The position numbers were made by a program, and so were the translations under genes. This document shows positions 43,020-51,841 of a stretch of DNA of 64,000 nt, piece by piece. Origin of the DNA: DATKHR01 sp035939575. GTDB taxonomy: Bacteria > Acidobacteriota > Vicinamibacteria > Vicinamibacterales > CAVVIG01. The stretch covers positions 112,518 through 176,517 of the forward strand of contig DASZFS010000158.1 of the NCBI GenBank assembly GCA_035939575.1. Direction: 5' to 3'. Each line of letters starts with the position of its first letter. The first letter of the stretch is position 1. The notes under the pieces were generated by a model that was not told the DNA's origin, did no database searches, and saw only the letters and a list, made by a program, of their open reading frames with translations.

Positions 43020-44228
43020 TCAGAAGAGCATGACCGACACGATCGTGCCCTCTTCGACGCCATCCTCGGTGGCGGGAATCTCGATGTAGCCATCAGCCTT
43101 GGAGAGGCTCGTGATGTCCCCGGAGCCCTTGAACGCCGGCATGGCGGCCCCGTTGCGGAGCGTCACCGTGTAGAACTGATGTCGTCCGACCGCGGACGCG
43201 ATGCTCCTTCCGAGCGGCACGCGCACGGTCCGCGCGATTTCGGGCGGCAGGCGCGCCGTTGCCCGAAGAAACGGGGCCAGCAGAATATACGCGTTCGACA
43301 GGCACGACGTGGGGTTGCCCGGCATTCCGAAGAAGGGCTTGCCGCGCACGATGGCGAACGCCGTGGGCTTGCCCGGTCGGACGGCGATGCCGTGGAAGAC
43401 CATCTCGCCCCCTTCTGCCGCGATCGCATCGACGACCAGATCGCGGTCGCCAACGGAGCTCCCACCCGAAAACACGACCATGTCGGCGTCGAGGCTGGCC
43501 TCGAGCGCGGTCAGGAGTGCGTCGATGGTGTCGTGCACCGGCGGCCGTGGCTCGGGGACGCCGCCGTGCGCGGACACGACCGCGCCGAGCGTGAAGCGAT
43601 TGACGTCGAAGATGTGGCCGGGGCGCAGCGGCTGGCCAGGCTCGAGGATCTCGTTCCCCGTCGACAGAATCGCCACCCGGGGCCGGCCGAAGACATCGAC
43701 GGCCGTGCGTCCGATCGCCGCCAGCGCGCCGATCCGGCTCGGCGTCAGCACGTCACCTGCGGCCACGACGCGATCGCCCGGCGCGATATCGCCTCCGCGG
43801 CGGCCGACGTTCTGGCCTGGCGTCACCGGCGCCAGGATCCGAATCTCGTCGCCGGAACGGGCGGTGTCCTCGACCATCACGACGGCGTCGGCGCCTTGCG
43901 GCAGCGGGGCGCCGGTCGCGATTTCGACGCACCGGCCGGCTCCGGCGCTCGCGGCTGAGAGCTCTCCGGTGAATACGCGATCCACGAGCCGAAGCCGCGC
44001 GGGCGACTCGGGCGTCGCGCCGGACGTGTCAGTCGCGGCAACGGCGTAGCCGTCCATCGCCGATCGCGCGAACGGCGGCACGTCCACGTCGGACAGCGCC
44101 TCGAGCGCGGCGACGCGGCCGCCAGCCTGGTCGAGCGACACGCGCTCCAGCCGATCGATGGGCCGCAGCGCGGCATCGAGCCGGCGTCGAGCTTCGCCAA
44201 GCGAAATCGTCGAAGTGAAAGGTCTCAC
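43020..44228 (-). CDS. moeA: Molybdopterin molybdotransferase MoeA
   Basis: 402 residues from a GTG that overlaps the moaB stop (GTGA). Family landmarks: ISLGEARRRLDAAL, VDVPPFARSAMDGYAV, CVEIATGAPLPQGADAVVMVE, VGRRGGDIAPGD, RVAILSTGNEILEPGQPLRPGHIFDVN, VVFSGGSSVGDRDLV, GKPFFGMPGNPTSCLSNAYIL and the C-terminal GSGDITSLSKADGYIEIP. It inserts molybdate into adenylylated molybdopterin. The longer frame to 45635 crosses moaB and the GH3 gene and is rejected. Cotranscribed with moaB. Confidence 0.95.
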   Translation of the reverse strand: MRPFTSTISLGEARRRLDAALRPIDRLERVSLDQAGGRVAALEALSDVDVPPFARSAMDGYAVAATDTSGATPESPARLRLVDRVFTGELSAASAGAGRCVEIATGAPLPQGADAVVMVEDTARSGDEIRILAPVTPGQNVGRRGGDIAPGDRVVAAGDVLTPSRIGALAAIGRTAVDVFGRPRVAILSTGNEILEPGQPLRPGHIFDVNRFTLGAVVSAHGGVPEPRPPVHDTIDALLTALEASLDADMVVFSGGSSVGDRDLVVDAIAAEGGEMVFHGIAVRPGKPTAFAIVRGKPFFGMPGNPTSCLSNAYILLAPFLRATARLPPEIARTVRVPLGRSIASAVGRHQFYTVTLRNGAAMPAFKGSGDITSLSKADGYIEIPATEDGVEEGTIVSVMLF

Positions 44229-44731
44229 TTCCGGGCTTGTTGGACCATGTGCGCCAGCTCCGGGACGAGCAGCCGGTCCATCGCCAGCCTGACCGCGGCT
44301 TCGGATCCTGGCAGCGACACGATGATGCGCCCCGACGACAATCCCGCGCAGGCCCGGCTCATGATGGCGGCGGATCCGATCTGCTGATAGCTGAGCATCC
44401 GGAACAGCTCGCCGAAGCCGTCCAGGCGCTTCTGCAGCAGCGCGCTCACGGCTTCGTACGTGCTGTCGCGTGACGTGATGCCGGTGCCGCCGGTCGTGAT
44501 GACGGCCTGCACGTCGGGATTGGCCAGCTGGCGGACAATCGTGTCGCGCACCAGCTCCGCGTCGTCCCTCACGATCGTACGGCCTGCCACCTGGTGGCCG
44601 GCGGCGGTCAACAGCTCGACGACGGCGCGACCGCTTGCGTCGGTTGCCTCGGTGCGCGTGTCGCTGACCGTGACGATGAAGCACCGCACCGACGCGGGGG
44701 CTTGCGCCTTGTGTTCCGTGTGGGCGGCCAT
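44225..44731 (-). CDS. moaB: Molybdenum cofactor protein MoaB/Mog
   Basis: 168 residues from the ATG at 44731. VRCFIVTVSDTRTEATDASGRAVVELL, AGRTIVRDDAELVR, VITTGGTGITSRDSTYEAV, LFRMLSYQQIGSAAIMSRACAGL and IIVSLPGSEAAVRLAMDRLLVPELAHMV match MoaB/Mog adenylyltransferases, which adenylylate molybdopterin for MoeA. SRDSTYE and the LPG loop are typical MoaB features. TACAAT ends seven bases upstream of the ATG and no SD is seen. First gene of moaB-moeA. Confidence 0.93.
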   Translation of the reverse strand: MAAHTEHKAQAPASVRCFIVTVSDTRTEATDASGRAVVELLTAAGHQVAGRTIVRDDAELVRDTIVRQLANPDVQAVITTGGTGITSRDSTYEAVSALLQKRLDGFGELFRMLSYQQIGSAAIMSRACAGLSSGRIIVSLPGSEAAVRLAMDRLLVPELAHMVQQARK

Positions 44732-44738
44732 GCAAAAC

Positions 44739-44744
44739 ATTGTA
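44739..44744 (-). promoter_or_regulatory. -10 hexamer TACAAT for moaB, probable leaderless start
   Basis: Minus-strand TACAAT, seven bases (GTTTTGC), then ATG. Divergent from the GH3 gene, which has its own TACCAT 16 bp away. Confidence 0.5.
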
Positions 44745-44759
44745 GCGCCCAAGCGGTGG

Positions 44760-44765
44760 TACCAT
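44760..44765 (+). promoter_or_regulatory. -10 hexamer TACCAT for the GH3 gene, probable leaderless start
   Basis: TACCAT, six bases (CCCGGC), then the ATG at 44772; no SD. Confidence 0.4.
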
Positions 44766-44771
44766 CCCGGC

Positions 44772-46589
44772 ATGCGTCACGTCGTGGCGGTCGTCTGCGT
44801 GGCGGTCGTTGGGGTTGGCGCGATTGGCGCGGCGGGAGACCCGTTCGTGGTCGACCGCGACGGCGCGCGGTGGGTCGAGGAGACGCGACGGAAGCTCACT
44901 GTCGACGAGAAGATCGGCCAGCTCATCGTCCCGTCGTTCGAATCGGGCTTCCTGAGCACGGACAGCGACACGTTCGACGACCTCGCGCGTCTGGTGAGGG
45001 AGTACCACGTCGGCGGGTTTCATGTCTTTGGCGCATCGCAACCTGCGCCTCCGGTCCTGCTCGACGCGTCCTACGGGACCGTGCTTCTCGGCCAGCCGCT
45101 GTCGGCGGCGTTCCTCCTCAACCGCCTTCAGGCGATGTCGGCGGTCCCGCTGCTCAACACGGCGGACTTCGAGACCGGCGCGGGCTTTCGTCTCGCCGGC
45201 GCGACGTCGTTTCCGCGGCAGATGGCGATGGGGGCGGCCAACGACGAGCGGCTGGTGCGTGAACAGGCCCGGATCACCGGCCTCGAGGCGCGAGCGATCG
45301 GCGTGCACGTCACCTTCGCGCCGGTCGCAGACGTCAACAACAACCCGAGGAACCCGGTCATCAACGTCCGCTCGTACGGCGAGGATCCCGCGCGCGTCGC
45401 GGCGCTCGTGGCGGCATACGTCGACGGCGCGCGTGACGCGGGGATGATCGCGACCCTGAAGCATTTCCCGGGGCACGGCGACACGGACGTTGACAGTCAT
45501 CTTGGCCTGCCCGTGATCACGTTCGATCGCGCGCGGCTGGATCGGGTGGAGCTGGCGCCGTTCAAGCGCGGCATCGAGCGCGGCGCCCAGGCCGTCATGG
45601 CCGCGCACATCGAGCTGCCGGCCCTCGACGACCATCCGTCCACGCCGGCCACGTTCAGCAAGCCGATCCTGGACGATCTCCTGCGCCGCGATGTCGGGTT
45701 TCGCGGGCTGATCTACACCGACTCGATGTCAATGGACGCGGTCACGCGGCTGGTGACGCCGGCGGAGGGCGCGGTTCGCGCGGTGCTGGCCGGCGCCGAC
45801 CAGGTGCTGCACTCGCCCGATCCGATTGGCGCGTTCAAGGGCCTGAAGCAGGCGGTGGCAGAGGGACGCGTGACGCGCGAGCGGCTGGACGAGTCGTTGA
45901 CGCGCGTGCTGCGCGCGAAAGCCTCGCTGGGCCTCCATCTTCGGCGCGCCGTCGATCTCGACGCCGTGCCCGACAAGATAGGTGGCAGGGCGCATCAGCT
46001 GGCGGCGCAGGAGGCTTCGGCGAAGTCGGTCACCTTGATCAAGGACGTCCGTCATCACGTGCCGCTGGCGATCGCGCGCGACGCGTCCGTGCTGTATCTG
46101 TCCGTTCTCGACTACCCTTCGGGCTGGCAGATTGCAGCGCCGAGCCGGACCTTCATTCCCGAGCTGAAGAAGCGCTGGCCGCAGGTGACCTCGATCGAGA
46201 TTTCCGATCGCACCTCGCTGTCGGATCTGGATGTCGTGCGAGCGGTCGCGCCCCGTTATGCCGCGATTGTCGCGTCGGTCTTCGTGCGCGCGACCTCCGG
46301 CAGCGGCCGTCTGGATCTGTCGCCGGACGTCGTGCGGCTGCTACGGGACCTCGCGCGAGCGCATGACGCGGGCGACAGGCCGTTTGTGACGACCGTCTTC
46401 GGCAACCCGTATGTCGCGGCGGCAGTGCCTGAGCTGCCGGCGGTTCTCCTGACCTACGATTTCTACGACATGGCCGAGCTGTCAGCGGTTCGCGCCCTCT
46501 CTGGAGAGACCGCGATCTCCGGTCGGTTGCCTGTCTCCCTCCCGGGGCTGTTGCCGGCCGGCCAGGGCCTCGATCGGCCGGGTAAATAG
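44772..46589 (+). CDS. Secreted glycoside hydrolase family 3 protein (beta-N-acetylhexosaminidase/NagZ-like)
   Basis: 605 residues; signal peptide HVVAVVCVAVVGVGAIGAAG. GH3 barrel: KIGQLIVPSF, PLLNTADFETGAGFRL, FAPVADVNNNPRNPVINVRSYG, LKHFPGHGDTDVDSHLGLP (the KHFPGHGxTxxDSH motif of NagZ-type enzymes, providing the catalytic His) and the nucleophile Asp in GFRGLIYTDSMSMDAVT. Unlike short cytosolic NagZ it keeps a C-terminal GH3 alpha/beta domain (ASAKSVTLIKD to GRLPVSLPG), as in secreted two-domain forms. Predicted to cleave GlcNAc from cell-wall or chitin fragments in the periplasm. Confidence 0.9.
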   Translation: MRHVVAVVCVAVVGVGAIGAAGDPFVVDRDGARWVEETRRKLTVDEKIGQLIVPSFESGFLSTDSDTFDDLARLVREYHVGGFHVFGASQPAPPVLLDASYGTVLLGQPLSAAFLLNRLQAMSAVPLLNTADFETGAGFRLAGATSFPRQMAMGAANDERLVREQARITGLEARAIGVHVTFAPVADVNNNPRNPVINVRSYGEDPARVAALVAAYVDGARDAGMIATLKHFPGHGDTDVDSHLGLPVITFDRARLDRVELAPFKRGIERGAQAVMAAHIELPALDDHPSTPATFSKPILDDLLRRDVGFRGLIYTDSMSMDAVTRLVTPAEGAVRAVLAGADQVLHSPDPIGAFKGLKQAVAEGRVTRERLDESLTRVLRAKASLGLHLRRAVDLDAVPDKIGGRAHQLAAQEASAKSVTLIKDVRHHVPLAIARDASVLYLSVLDYPSGWQIAAPSRTFIPELKKRWPQVTSIEISDRTSLSDLDVVRAVAPRYAAIVASVFVRATSGSGRLDLSPDVVRLLRDLARAHDAGDRPFVTTVFGNPYVAAAVPELPAVLLTYDFYDMAELSAVRALSGETAISGRLPVSLPGLLPAGQGLDRPGK

Positions 46590-46597
46590 GAACCGAC

Positions 46598-47431
46598 GTG
46601 CCCTCGGGCGGCATGCTTCGCGACAAGCTGATCGCGCGGATCGCCGAGATGGGTGCTGGGATCGACCATCAGCGGCTGGTCGCGGAAGTCCTTGGCATCC
46701 GCGGCGCGCCGCCCGAGCTCGCCCGGAAGCTCGTCGCCCAGGCGCTGGTCATCGAAGATCGACGCGACGCCTGGCAGCGCGCCGGAGTGCGGATCTGCCG
46801 CGAGGCGCCGTCGACGGCGGGCGTCTACATCTTCCGCGACGCTGATGGCCGCACGCTGTACGTCGGCAAGGCGGTCAACCTGCGGCGCCGGCTGCGCGCC
46901 CATTTTGCGGCGCGCCGGTGGCGCGGCATCAAGCCCGCGCTGTCGCGCGTGACGGACGCGGAGTGGATCGAAGTCGGGTCTGAGCTCGAGGCGCTGCTGC
47001 GCGAGGCGGCGCTCATCGCCGAGCTTCAACCGATCGTGAACGTCCAGACCGGTGCGCCCCACCTCGGCGCGCGGGAGGTGCCGCGCGCCCTTGTGCGGGA
47101 CGTGATCGTCGTGGTGCCGTCGATCGAGGCGGACTCGGTCGAGCTCGTCGCGGCGCGGGCTGACGGCGGGTGGCGCATTCAGCGGACGCGGCGAAGCGGC
47201 GCGGACCTCGCCGTGCATGCGGCGCGCCTCCTCAAGTTTTTCCGGGCACCGGACGTGGGGACCTCCTCCAGCGGGCTGGGGCCGATCGTCTTCTCGTGGC
47301 TGGCGCACCGCGGCAGCTCGGCGACGCGGCTCGATCCCGGTGATGTGCGGTCGTCGAGAGATCTGTCGGCGAGGCTCGCCGCAATCCTGCGCGACGAGCG
47401 GCTCTTTCACGAGCGGCTGCAACACCGCTAA
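46598..47431 (+). CDS. GIY-YIG domain protein (UvrC N-terminal/Cho-like)
   Basis: 277 residues, GTG start nine bases after the GH3 stop. The first 60 residues form a helical lead (VAEVLGIRGAPPELARKLVAQAL). The GIY-YIG nuclease core follows: AGVYIFRDADGRTLYVGKAVNLRRRLRAHFAARR, with SELEALLREAALIAELQPIVN supplying the catalytic Glu region. There is no UvrB-binding, RNase H or HhH domain, so it is not full UvrC. It resembles the nuclease part of DNA polymerase III epsilon-associated or Cho-type incision proteins. Role in repair is likely but unproven. Confidence 0.8.
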   Translation: MPSGGMLRDKLIARIAEMGAGIDHQRLVAEVLGIRGAPPELARKLVAQALVIEDRRDAWQRAGVRICREAPSTAGVYIFRDADGRTLYVGKAVNLRRRLRAHFAARRWRGIKPALSRVTDAEWIEVGSELEALLREAALIAELQPIVNVQTGAPHLGAREVPRALVRDVIVVVPSIEADSVELVAARADGGWRIQRTRRSGADLAVHAARLLKFFRAPDVGTSSSGLGPIVFSWLAHRGSSATRLDPGDVRSSRDLSARLAAILRDERLFHERLQHR

Positions 47432-47432
47432 A

Positions 47433-47468
47433 GAACTTAGAAGTTAGGAGTTAGAAGTTAGAACTTCA
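47433..47468. repeat. Low-complexity short-period repeat with inverted symmetry
   Basis: Words TTAGAAGT, TTAGGAGT and TTAGAACT recur, ending in GAAGTT-AG-AACTTC (perfect 6-bp inverted repeat). It sits between the GIY-YIG stop and the tRNA promoter and is A/T-rich against the background. Confidence 0.7.
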
Positions 47469-47489
47469 GTCTGCGTTTTCAGCAGCTGC

Positions 47490-47495
47490 TATACT
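47490..47495 (+). promoter_or_regulatory. -10 hexamer of the tRNA-Arg gene
   Basis: TATACT, 17 bases before the tRNA 5' end; -35 not convincing. Confidence 0.4.
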
Positions 47496-47512
47496 GGCTG
47501 GAGCGTTGGTGT

Positions 47513-47589
47513 GCGCCCATAGCTCAGTTGGATAGAGCGTTTGCCTACGAAGCAAAAGGTCGCATGTTCGAGTCATGCTGGGCGCACCA
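47513..47589 (+). tRNA. tRNA-Arg (anticodon ACG)
   Basis: Complete 77-nt cloverleaf with encoded CCA. Acceptor GCGCCCA pairs with TGGGCGC; D arm GCTC/GAGC; anticodon stem TTTGC/GCAAA with loop CTACGAA giving ACG at 47547-47549 (A34 normally edited to inosine by TadA, reading CGU/CGC/CGA); T arm GCATG-TTCGAGT-CATGC; discriminator A. Confidence 0.96.
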
Positions 47590-47701
47590 TTTCAACCGCC
47601 TTCGACTGAATCCACCAGACATCAAAGCCATTGAGACGTTCCCCCTCGGGCGGCGTCCACGTCTTTGAGTAGATAATCTTCTGGAGTAAGATAGCCTGAC
47701 G

Positions 47702-48049
47702 ATGCCGAAGCGTGGAAATCAGCCTATTCACAGTGAAATGCTCCAGGGGACGCTCGACCTGTTGGTCCTCCGCACGCTGGCGGCGGCTCCGGCCCACGGC
47801 CACACGATCGCGCACGCCATCGAGCGCGAGTCCGACGAGGTGCTGCAGGTGGAGCACGGATCGTTGTACCCGGCCCTGCACCGCCTCGAGGATCGCGGCT
47901 GGATCGCCTCGTTCTGGGGCACGTCGGAAAACAACCGGCGCGCGCGCTATTACCGGCTGACGCCGGCGGGCCGGAAACAGCTTGCAGCGCAGACGACGAG
48001 GTGGGACCAGATCGTGAGGGCGATCAACCGCGTGCTGAGGCCGGCGTGA
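47702..48049 (+). CDS. PadR-family transcriptional regulator (first module)
   Basis: 115 residues: MLQGTLDLLVLRTLAAAPAHGHTIAHAIERES, winged-helix recognition LQVEHGSLYPALHRLEDRGWIASFWG and RARYYRLTPAGRKQLAAQ, the PadR-s1 pattern. The short C-terminal helix mediates dimerisation. It is joined to the ADOP permease gene by a GTGA overlap, a pairing that is standard for this permease family, so it probably represses its own operon. TAAGAT ends nine bases before the ATG. Confidence 0.92.
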   Translation: MPKRGNQPIHSEMLQGTLDLLVLRTLAAAPAHGHTIAHAIERESDEVLQVEHGSLYPALHRLEDRGWIASFWGTSENNRRARYYRLTPAGRKQLAAQTTRWDQIVRAINRVLRPA

Positions 48050-50739
48050 GCCTGGGCCGGTTTTTCCGGCGGGCGCGGTGGGACGACGAGCGGGCGCTCG
48101 AGCTCGAGTCGTACCTCGCGATCGAGACCGACGAGAACATCGCGCGCGGCATGACGCCCGCCGACGCGCGCGCCGCGGCCCGGCGCAAGCTGGGCAACCG
48201 GACGCTCGTGCGTGAGGAGATTTACCGGCTGAATACCATAGGCTGGATCGACAGCACGTGGCGCGACGTGAAGTTCGGGGCGCGCCTGCTGGGGCTGCAG
48301 CGCGGGTTCGCGGTCGTCGCTGTCCTCTCGCTCGCGCTCGGCATCGGGGCGAATACCGCGATCTTTCAGCTGCTCGATGCGGTGCGCCTGCGCACGCTGC
48401 CGGTGAGGGACCCGCAGGAACTCGTCGACATCAAGATCGTCAAGGCTCGCGACGGCCAGACCGGCGACTTCAGCTCGCGCTACTCCAATCTGACCAATGC
48501 GCTGTGGGAAGGCGTCCGGGACCGCCAGCAGGCCTTTTCCACCGTCTTCGCGTGGGGAACGGCGGAATTTGAGCTGGCGTCAGGCGGCGAATCCCAGCCG
48601 GCGGCCGGGCTGTGGGTGAGCGGCAACTTCTTCACGGGTCTCGGGGTCGCACCGCTCATCGGCCGGGTGCTGACCGCCTCCGACGATCGAACCGGCTGCG
48701 CCGCGCCGGCCGTGGTGCTCAGCTACGCGTTCTGGCAGCGCCACTACGGCGGCGATCCCACTGTCGTCGGCCGCGCGATTGCCCTGAACCGGCGCACGAT
48801 GGAAATCGCGGGCGTGACGCCGGCGAGCTTCTACGGCGTCGAAGTCGGACGTGTGTTCGACGTCGCGGTGCCGCTCTGCGCCGACCCGCTGCTGGAGCCG
48901 GAGCGCAACGCCATCACGACGCCGAGCCGCTGGTGGCTTGCCGCCATGGGACGGCTGAAGCCGGGGTGGACCCAGGCGCGCGCGTCCGTGCAGCTCGCCG
49001 CTCTCGCCCCGGGGCTGTTCGCCGACACCGTTCCCCCGAACTACACCGCCGGGGACGCGAAGGACTATCGCGAGTTCGTGCTCGGCGCTGTCCCCGCGGG
49101 TACCGGCGTGTCGCGGCTCCGCCAGGACTACGAGACACCGCTGTGGCTACTGCTCGCGATCGCTGGCCTCGTGCTCCTGATCGCCTGCGGGAACCTCGCG
49201 AACCTCATGCTCGCCCGCGCGAGCGCGCGTGAGCGTGAAATCGCGGTGCGGCTGGCGATTGGCGCTTCCCGCGCGCGGCTCGTGCGACAGCTGCTCGCCG
49301 AAAGCGCGCTCGTCGCCGCGCTCGGCGCCGCCGGGGGCGTCGTGGTCGCGGCACAGCTGGAACGGGTGCTGTTGTCGCTTTTCGACAACACGCTGTTCCT
49401 CGATCTCCGACCGGACTGGCGGGTGCTGGCGTTCACCGCCGGTATCGCGGCGGTCACGTGCCTGGTGTTTGGCGTGATGCCTGCGCTCCGCGCGACGAGC
49501 GTGGATCCCGGCGCCGCGATGAAGCCGGGGTCGCGCGGATCATCCGACAGCCGTGAGCGGCTGGCCCTGCGTCGAGGCCTCGTTGTCGCCCAGGTCGCGC
49601 TGTCGCTCGTGCTGGTCGTCGGCGCCCTGTTATTCGTCCGCACCCTGCGGAATCTGGCGACCGTGGACGCCGGGTTCCAGCGGACCGGCATCCTTGTCGC
49701 CAGCGTCGACGCGCGCGCATTGAGGCTGCCGCCCGACCAGCGATGGCAGCTCGAGCGGACCCTGCTGCAGCGCGTCCGCGCGATCGCCGGAGTCGATGCC
49801 GCAGCGGCGAACTACATCGTGCCGGTCGGGGGCAGTGGCTGGAACGATCGCATCGTTGTCGACGGCGTCGCGCAGCCCGGCGCCTCGAACTTCAATGAGG
49901 TCAGCGAGCGGTACGTTCAGACCATGGGCATTCAGCTTCTAGCGGGACGCGACTTCGACGAGCGCGATTCGACCGGTTCCGAAGCGGTCGCCATCGTGAG
50001 CCAGGCGTTCGTGCAGAAGTACCTGGGTGGACGCGATCCGATCGGGCGCACGTTCACGGTCGAAACCGGTCCGGGCGGACGTGCGCCGCTCTATCACGTG
50101 ATCGGGATGAGCCGGGACGTGAAGTACAGAGATCTGCGGGAGCAGTACACGCCGCTTGTGCTGATTCCGACGACCCAGAGCACGCGCCAGGCCGTCATCG
50201 TCGACGGCACCTCGCTGATGATTCGCTCGCGCGTGCCGCTGACCTCGCTCGTGCCGGAGGTCAAGCGCGCGATTGGCGCCGTCAATGCATCGCTGCTCGT
50301 TCAATTCGAGTCGCTCGCGGCGGACCTCGACAGGGGCATGGTCCGCGAGCGGTTGATGGCGGTGCTCTCGGGCTTCTTCGGCGCGCTTGCCGCGCTTCTG
50401 GCGATGATCGGGCTCTACGGCGTGATGTCGTATGCGGTTGCTCGGCGGCGGAACGAAATCGGCATCCGGATGGCGCTTGGGGCCGAGCGGGCCGACATCG
50501 TGCGCCTGGTGCTCGGCGAAGCGACGTGGCTGATCGCGTCCGGGGTGACGATCGGAGGCGCGCTGGCCGTGGCGGCGGCTCGCACCGCGCGAACCCTGCT
50601 GTTCGGACTCCAACCCGACGATCCGCAGACGGTCGCCGCGGGCATTGCCGCGCTTGTCTTCATCGGGCTCGCGGCGGGCGGTGTGCCGGCGTGGCGTGCA
50701 TCGCACCTCGAGCCGACCGAAGCGCTGCGCGAGGAATAA
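48046..50739 (+). CDS. ADOP-family (MacB/FtsX-like) permease, first copy
   Basis: 897 residues from a GTG overlapping the PadR stop. The N-terminal soluble prefix (RALELESYLAIETDENIARGMTPADARAAARRKLGN) is the permease-prefix domain of the Acidobacterial duplicated orphan permease family. Two MacB-PCD/FtsX repeats follow: TM1 FAVVAVLSLALGIGANTAIF, periplasmic domain, a three-TM FtsX block (LWLLLAIAGLVLLIACGNLANLMLARASAREREIAVRLAIGAS), then a second periplasmic domain and C-terminal FtsX block (GLYGVMSYAVARRRNEIGIRMALGAERADIVRLV). No ATPase partner is encoded beside it, hence orphan. Substrate unknown. Confidence 0.93.
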   Translation: MSLGRFFRRARWDDERALELESYLAIETDENIARGMTPADARAAARRKLGNRTLVREEIYRLNTIGWIDSTWRDVKFGARLLGLQRGFAVVAVLSLALGIGANTAIFQLLDAVRLRTLPVRDPQELVDIKIVKARDGQTGDFSSRYSNLTNALWEGVRDRQQAFSTVFAWGTAEFELASGGESQPAAGLWVSGNFFTGLGVAPLIGRVLTASDDRTGCAAPAVVLSYAFWQRHYGGDPTVVGRAIALNRRTMEIAGVTPASFYGVEVGRVFDVAVPLCADPLLEPERNAITTPSRWWLAAMGRLKPGWTQARASVQLAALAPGLFADTVPPNYTAGDAKDYREFVLGAVPAGTGVSRLRQDYETPLWLLLAIAGLVLLIACGNLANLMLARASAREREIAVRLAIGASRARLVRQLLAESALVAALGAAGGVVVAAQLERVLLSLFDNTLFLDLRPDWRVLAFTAGIAAVTCLVFGVMPALRATSVDPGAAMKPGSRGSSDSRERLALRRGLVVAQVALSLVLVVGALLFVRTLRNLATVDAGFQRTGILVASVDARALRLPPDQRWQLERTLLQRVRAIAGVDAAAANYIVPVGGSGWNDRIVVDGVAQPGASNFNEVSERYVQTMGIQLLAGRDFDERDSTGSEAVAIVSQAFVQKYLGGRDPIGRTFTVETGPGGRAPLYHVIGMSRDVKYRDLREQYTPLVLIPTTQSTRQAVIVDGTSLMIRSRVPLTSLVPEVKRAIGAVNASLLVQFESLAADLDRGMVRERLMAVLSGFFGALAALLAMIGLYGVMSYAVARRRNEIGIRMALGAERADIVRLVLGEATWLIASGVTIGGALAVAAARTARTLLFGLQPDDPQTVAAGIAALVFIGLAAGGVPAWRASHLEPTEALREE

Positions 50740-50754
50740 CCACTCTCCGACGCC

Positions 50755-51813
50755 TCACAGTGCGACGAGGGCAGCGATTCTGTTCTGCACGACCCTCATG
50801 AATCCGTCGATCTCCGCGGGCGTATAGCTCGCGGCGCGGAAGCAGTCGCGAAGCTGGTCTTCCGAGAGCTGCGCAAGTCTTTGACCCAACCACCTGGCGT
50901 CCGCGCGGGGTACGTGCTTCGCGACCTGTTCGATCCGGGTGCGCTTGAAGTAATCGGGGAAGTCGAACACCTGCAGGAAAAACGGCCGAGTGTGCATCAC
51001 GAAGTCCACAGTGTCAGGCGTCGTCCGGTCGATGAATGTCGAGCCGGCATAGTCCGAGAGGACACCCTTTGACCTGGTGAAGTAGTTGCCGCTCCGGCCA
51101 AAGCTCGCACCGATGTCGCTGACGAGGAAGCGTCGCTCGGCGTCGACTTGATCGACCGTGTTGTTGGTCACGTCCAGGTCCCAATTGTTCAGGAGCGCCA
51201 TCATCACGCGAAGGCCGTTGAACTGCCTGGTCCCGAGAAACGGGTTGTCGAACCAGTCCCAGCTCCCCAGTTTCGTGACGTCCTTCGGCCGGCGCTTCAA
51301 GCGCACGCCGTGGACGCGGCCGCCAGCAGAGACCAGTCGTTCGCCGCGCCGGAGTCCGCGAAGTCCAGTGATCGTGAGGTCCGTCACGTAGTAGTCTTCG
51401 TCGACGAAGTACCCCGCGGCCCACAGCAGGCGCGAAGCGGCGGTCTCGGGTTGCGGTTCATTGTGGCGGTCAGGCTGCAAGCTTCGCGTCGAATCGAGCT
51501 TCACGCGCCACCGAACACCCTGGCTATCCTCGACATCGAACTTCGGGTTGGTCCCGTTCATGTCCTCCTTGATGAACACATAACGATCATCGGGGTCCGG
51601 CGCGTGCGCCTCGCCGCCGGCGCCGTAGAACAGGTTCAACGTCCGGACGTCGTCCGTATCACGAAACATCACCGCGGGTAATTCGCCCGCGTGTTCACGC
51701 TTTTCTTCCCGCTTCTCGTGGCGTTTCTCCCGTGACTGGGCGCCAAGCGGCGCCGCGGTCGCCAGGATCGACAGAACGACCGCGCTTCCGAAGAAGACTC
51801 TTCGCCACTGCAT
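50755..51813 (-). CDS. Secreted protein with a possible kinase-like fold, unknown function
   Basis: 352 residues from the ATG at 51813 (GAGGG upstream), signal peptide VFFGSAVVLSILATAAPLGAQ. After a Lys/Glu/Arg segment (REKRHEKREEKREH) it has RYVFIKEDMNGTNPKFDVED, VRWRVKLDSTRS (Lys), ETAASRLLWAAGYF (Glu helix), MMALLNNWDLDVTNN (Asp-Asn cluster) and RFLVSDIGASFGRSG (Asp before a DFG-like turn). The order Lys-Glu-catalytic Asp-metal Asp recalls PI3/4-kinase- or HipA-like folds, but it is exported, which would be unusual for an ATP-using kinase. No family name is claimed. Lies between the ADOP gene and the ABC exporter. Confidence 0.72.
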   Translation of the reverse strand: MQWRRVFFGSAVVLSILATAAPLGAQSREKRHEKREEKREHAGELPAVMFRDTDDVRTLNLFYGAGGEAHAPDPDDRYVFIKEDMNGTNPKFDVEDSQGVRWRVKLDSTRSLQPDRHNEPQPETAASRLLWAAGYFVDEDYYVTDLTITGLRGLRRGERLVSAGGRVHGVRLKRRPKDVTKLGSWDWFDNPFLGTRQFNGLRVMMALLNNWDLDVTNNTVDQVDAERRFLVSDIGASFGRSGNYFTRSKGVLSDYAGSTFIDRTTPDTVDFVMHTRPFFLQVFDFPDYFKRTRIEQVAKHVPRADARWLGQRLAQLSEDQLRDCFRAASYTPAEIDGFMRVVQNRIAALVAL

Positions 51814-51841
51814 GGTTGCCCTCACTGCTCCGAGTGCACGC

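Noticed and set aside
43020..45635. 871-codon minus-strand frame containing moeA
   Set aside because: Only the part from GTG 44228 is MoeA. The rest is antisense to the GH3 gene and overlaps moaB in another frame.
46598..47431. Full UvrC
   Set aside because: Only the GIY-YIG nuclease module is present; the UvrB-binding, RNase H-like and HhH parts are missing.
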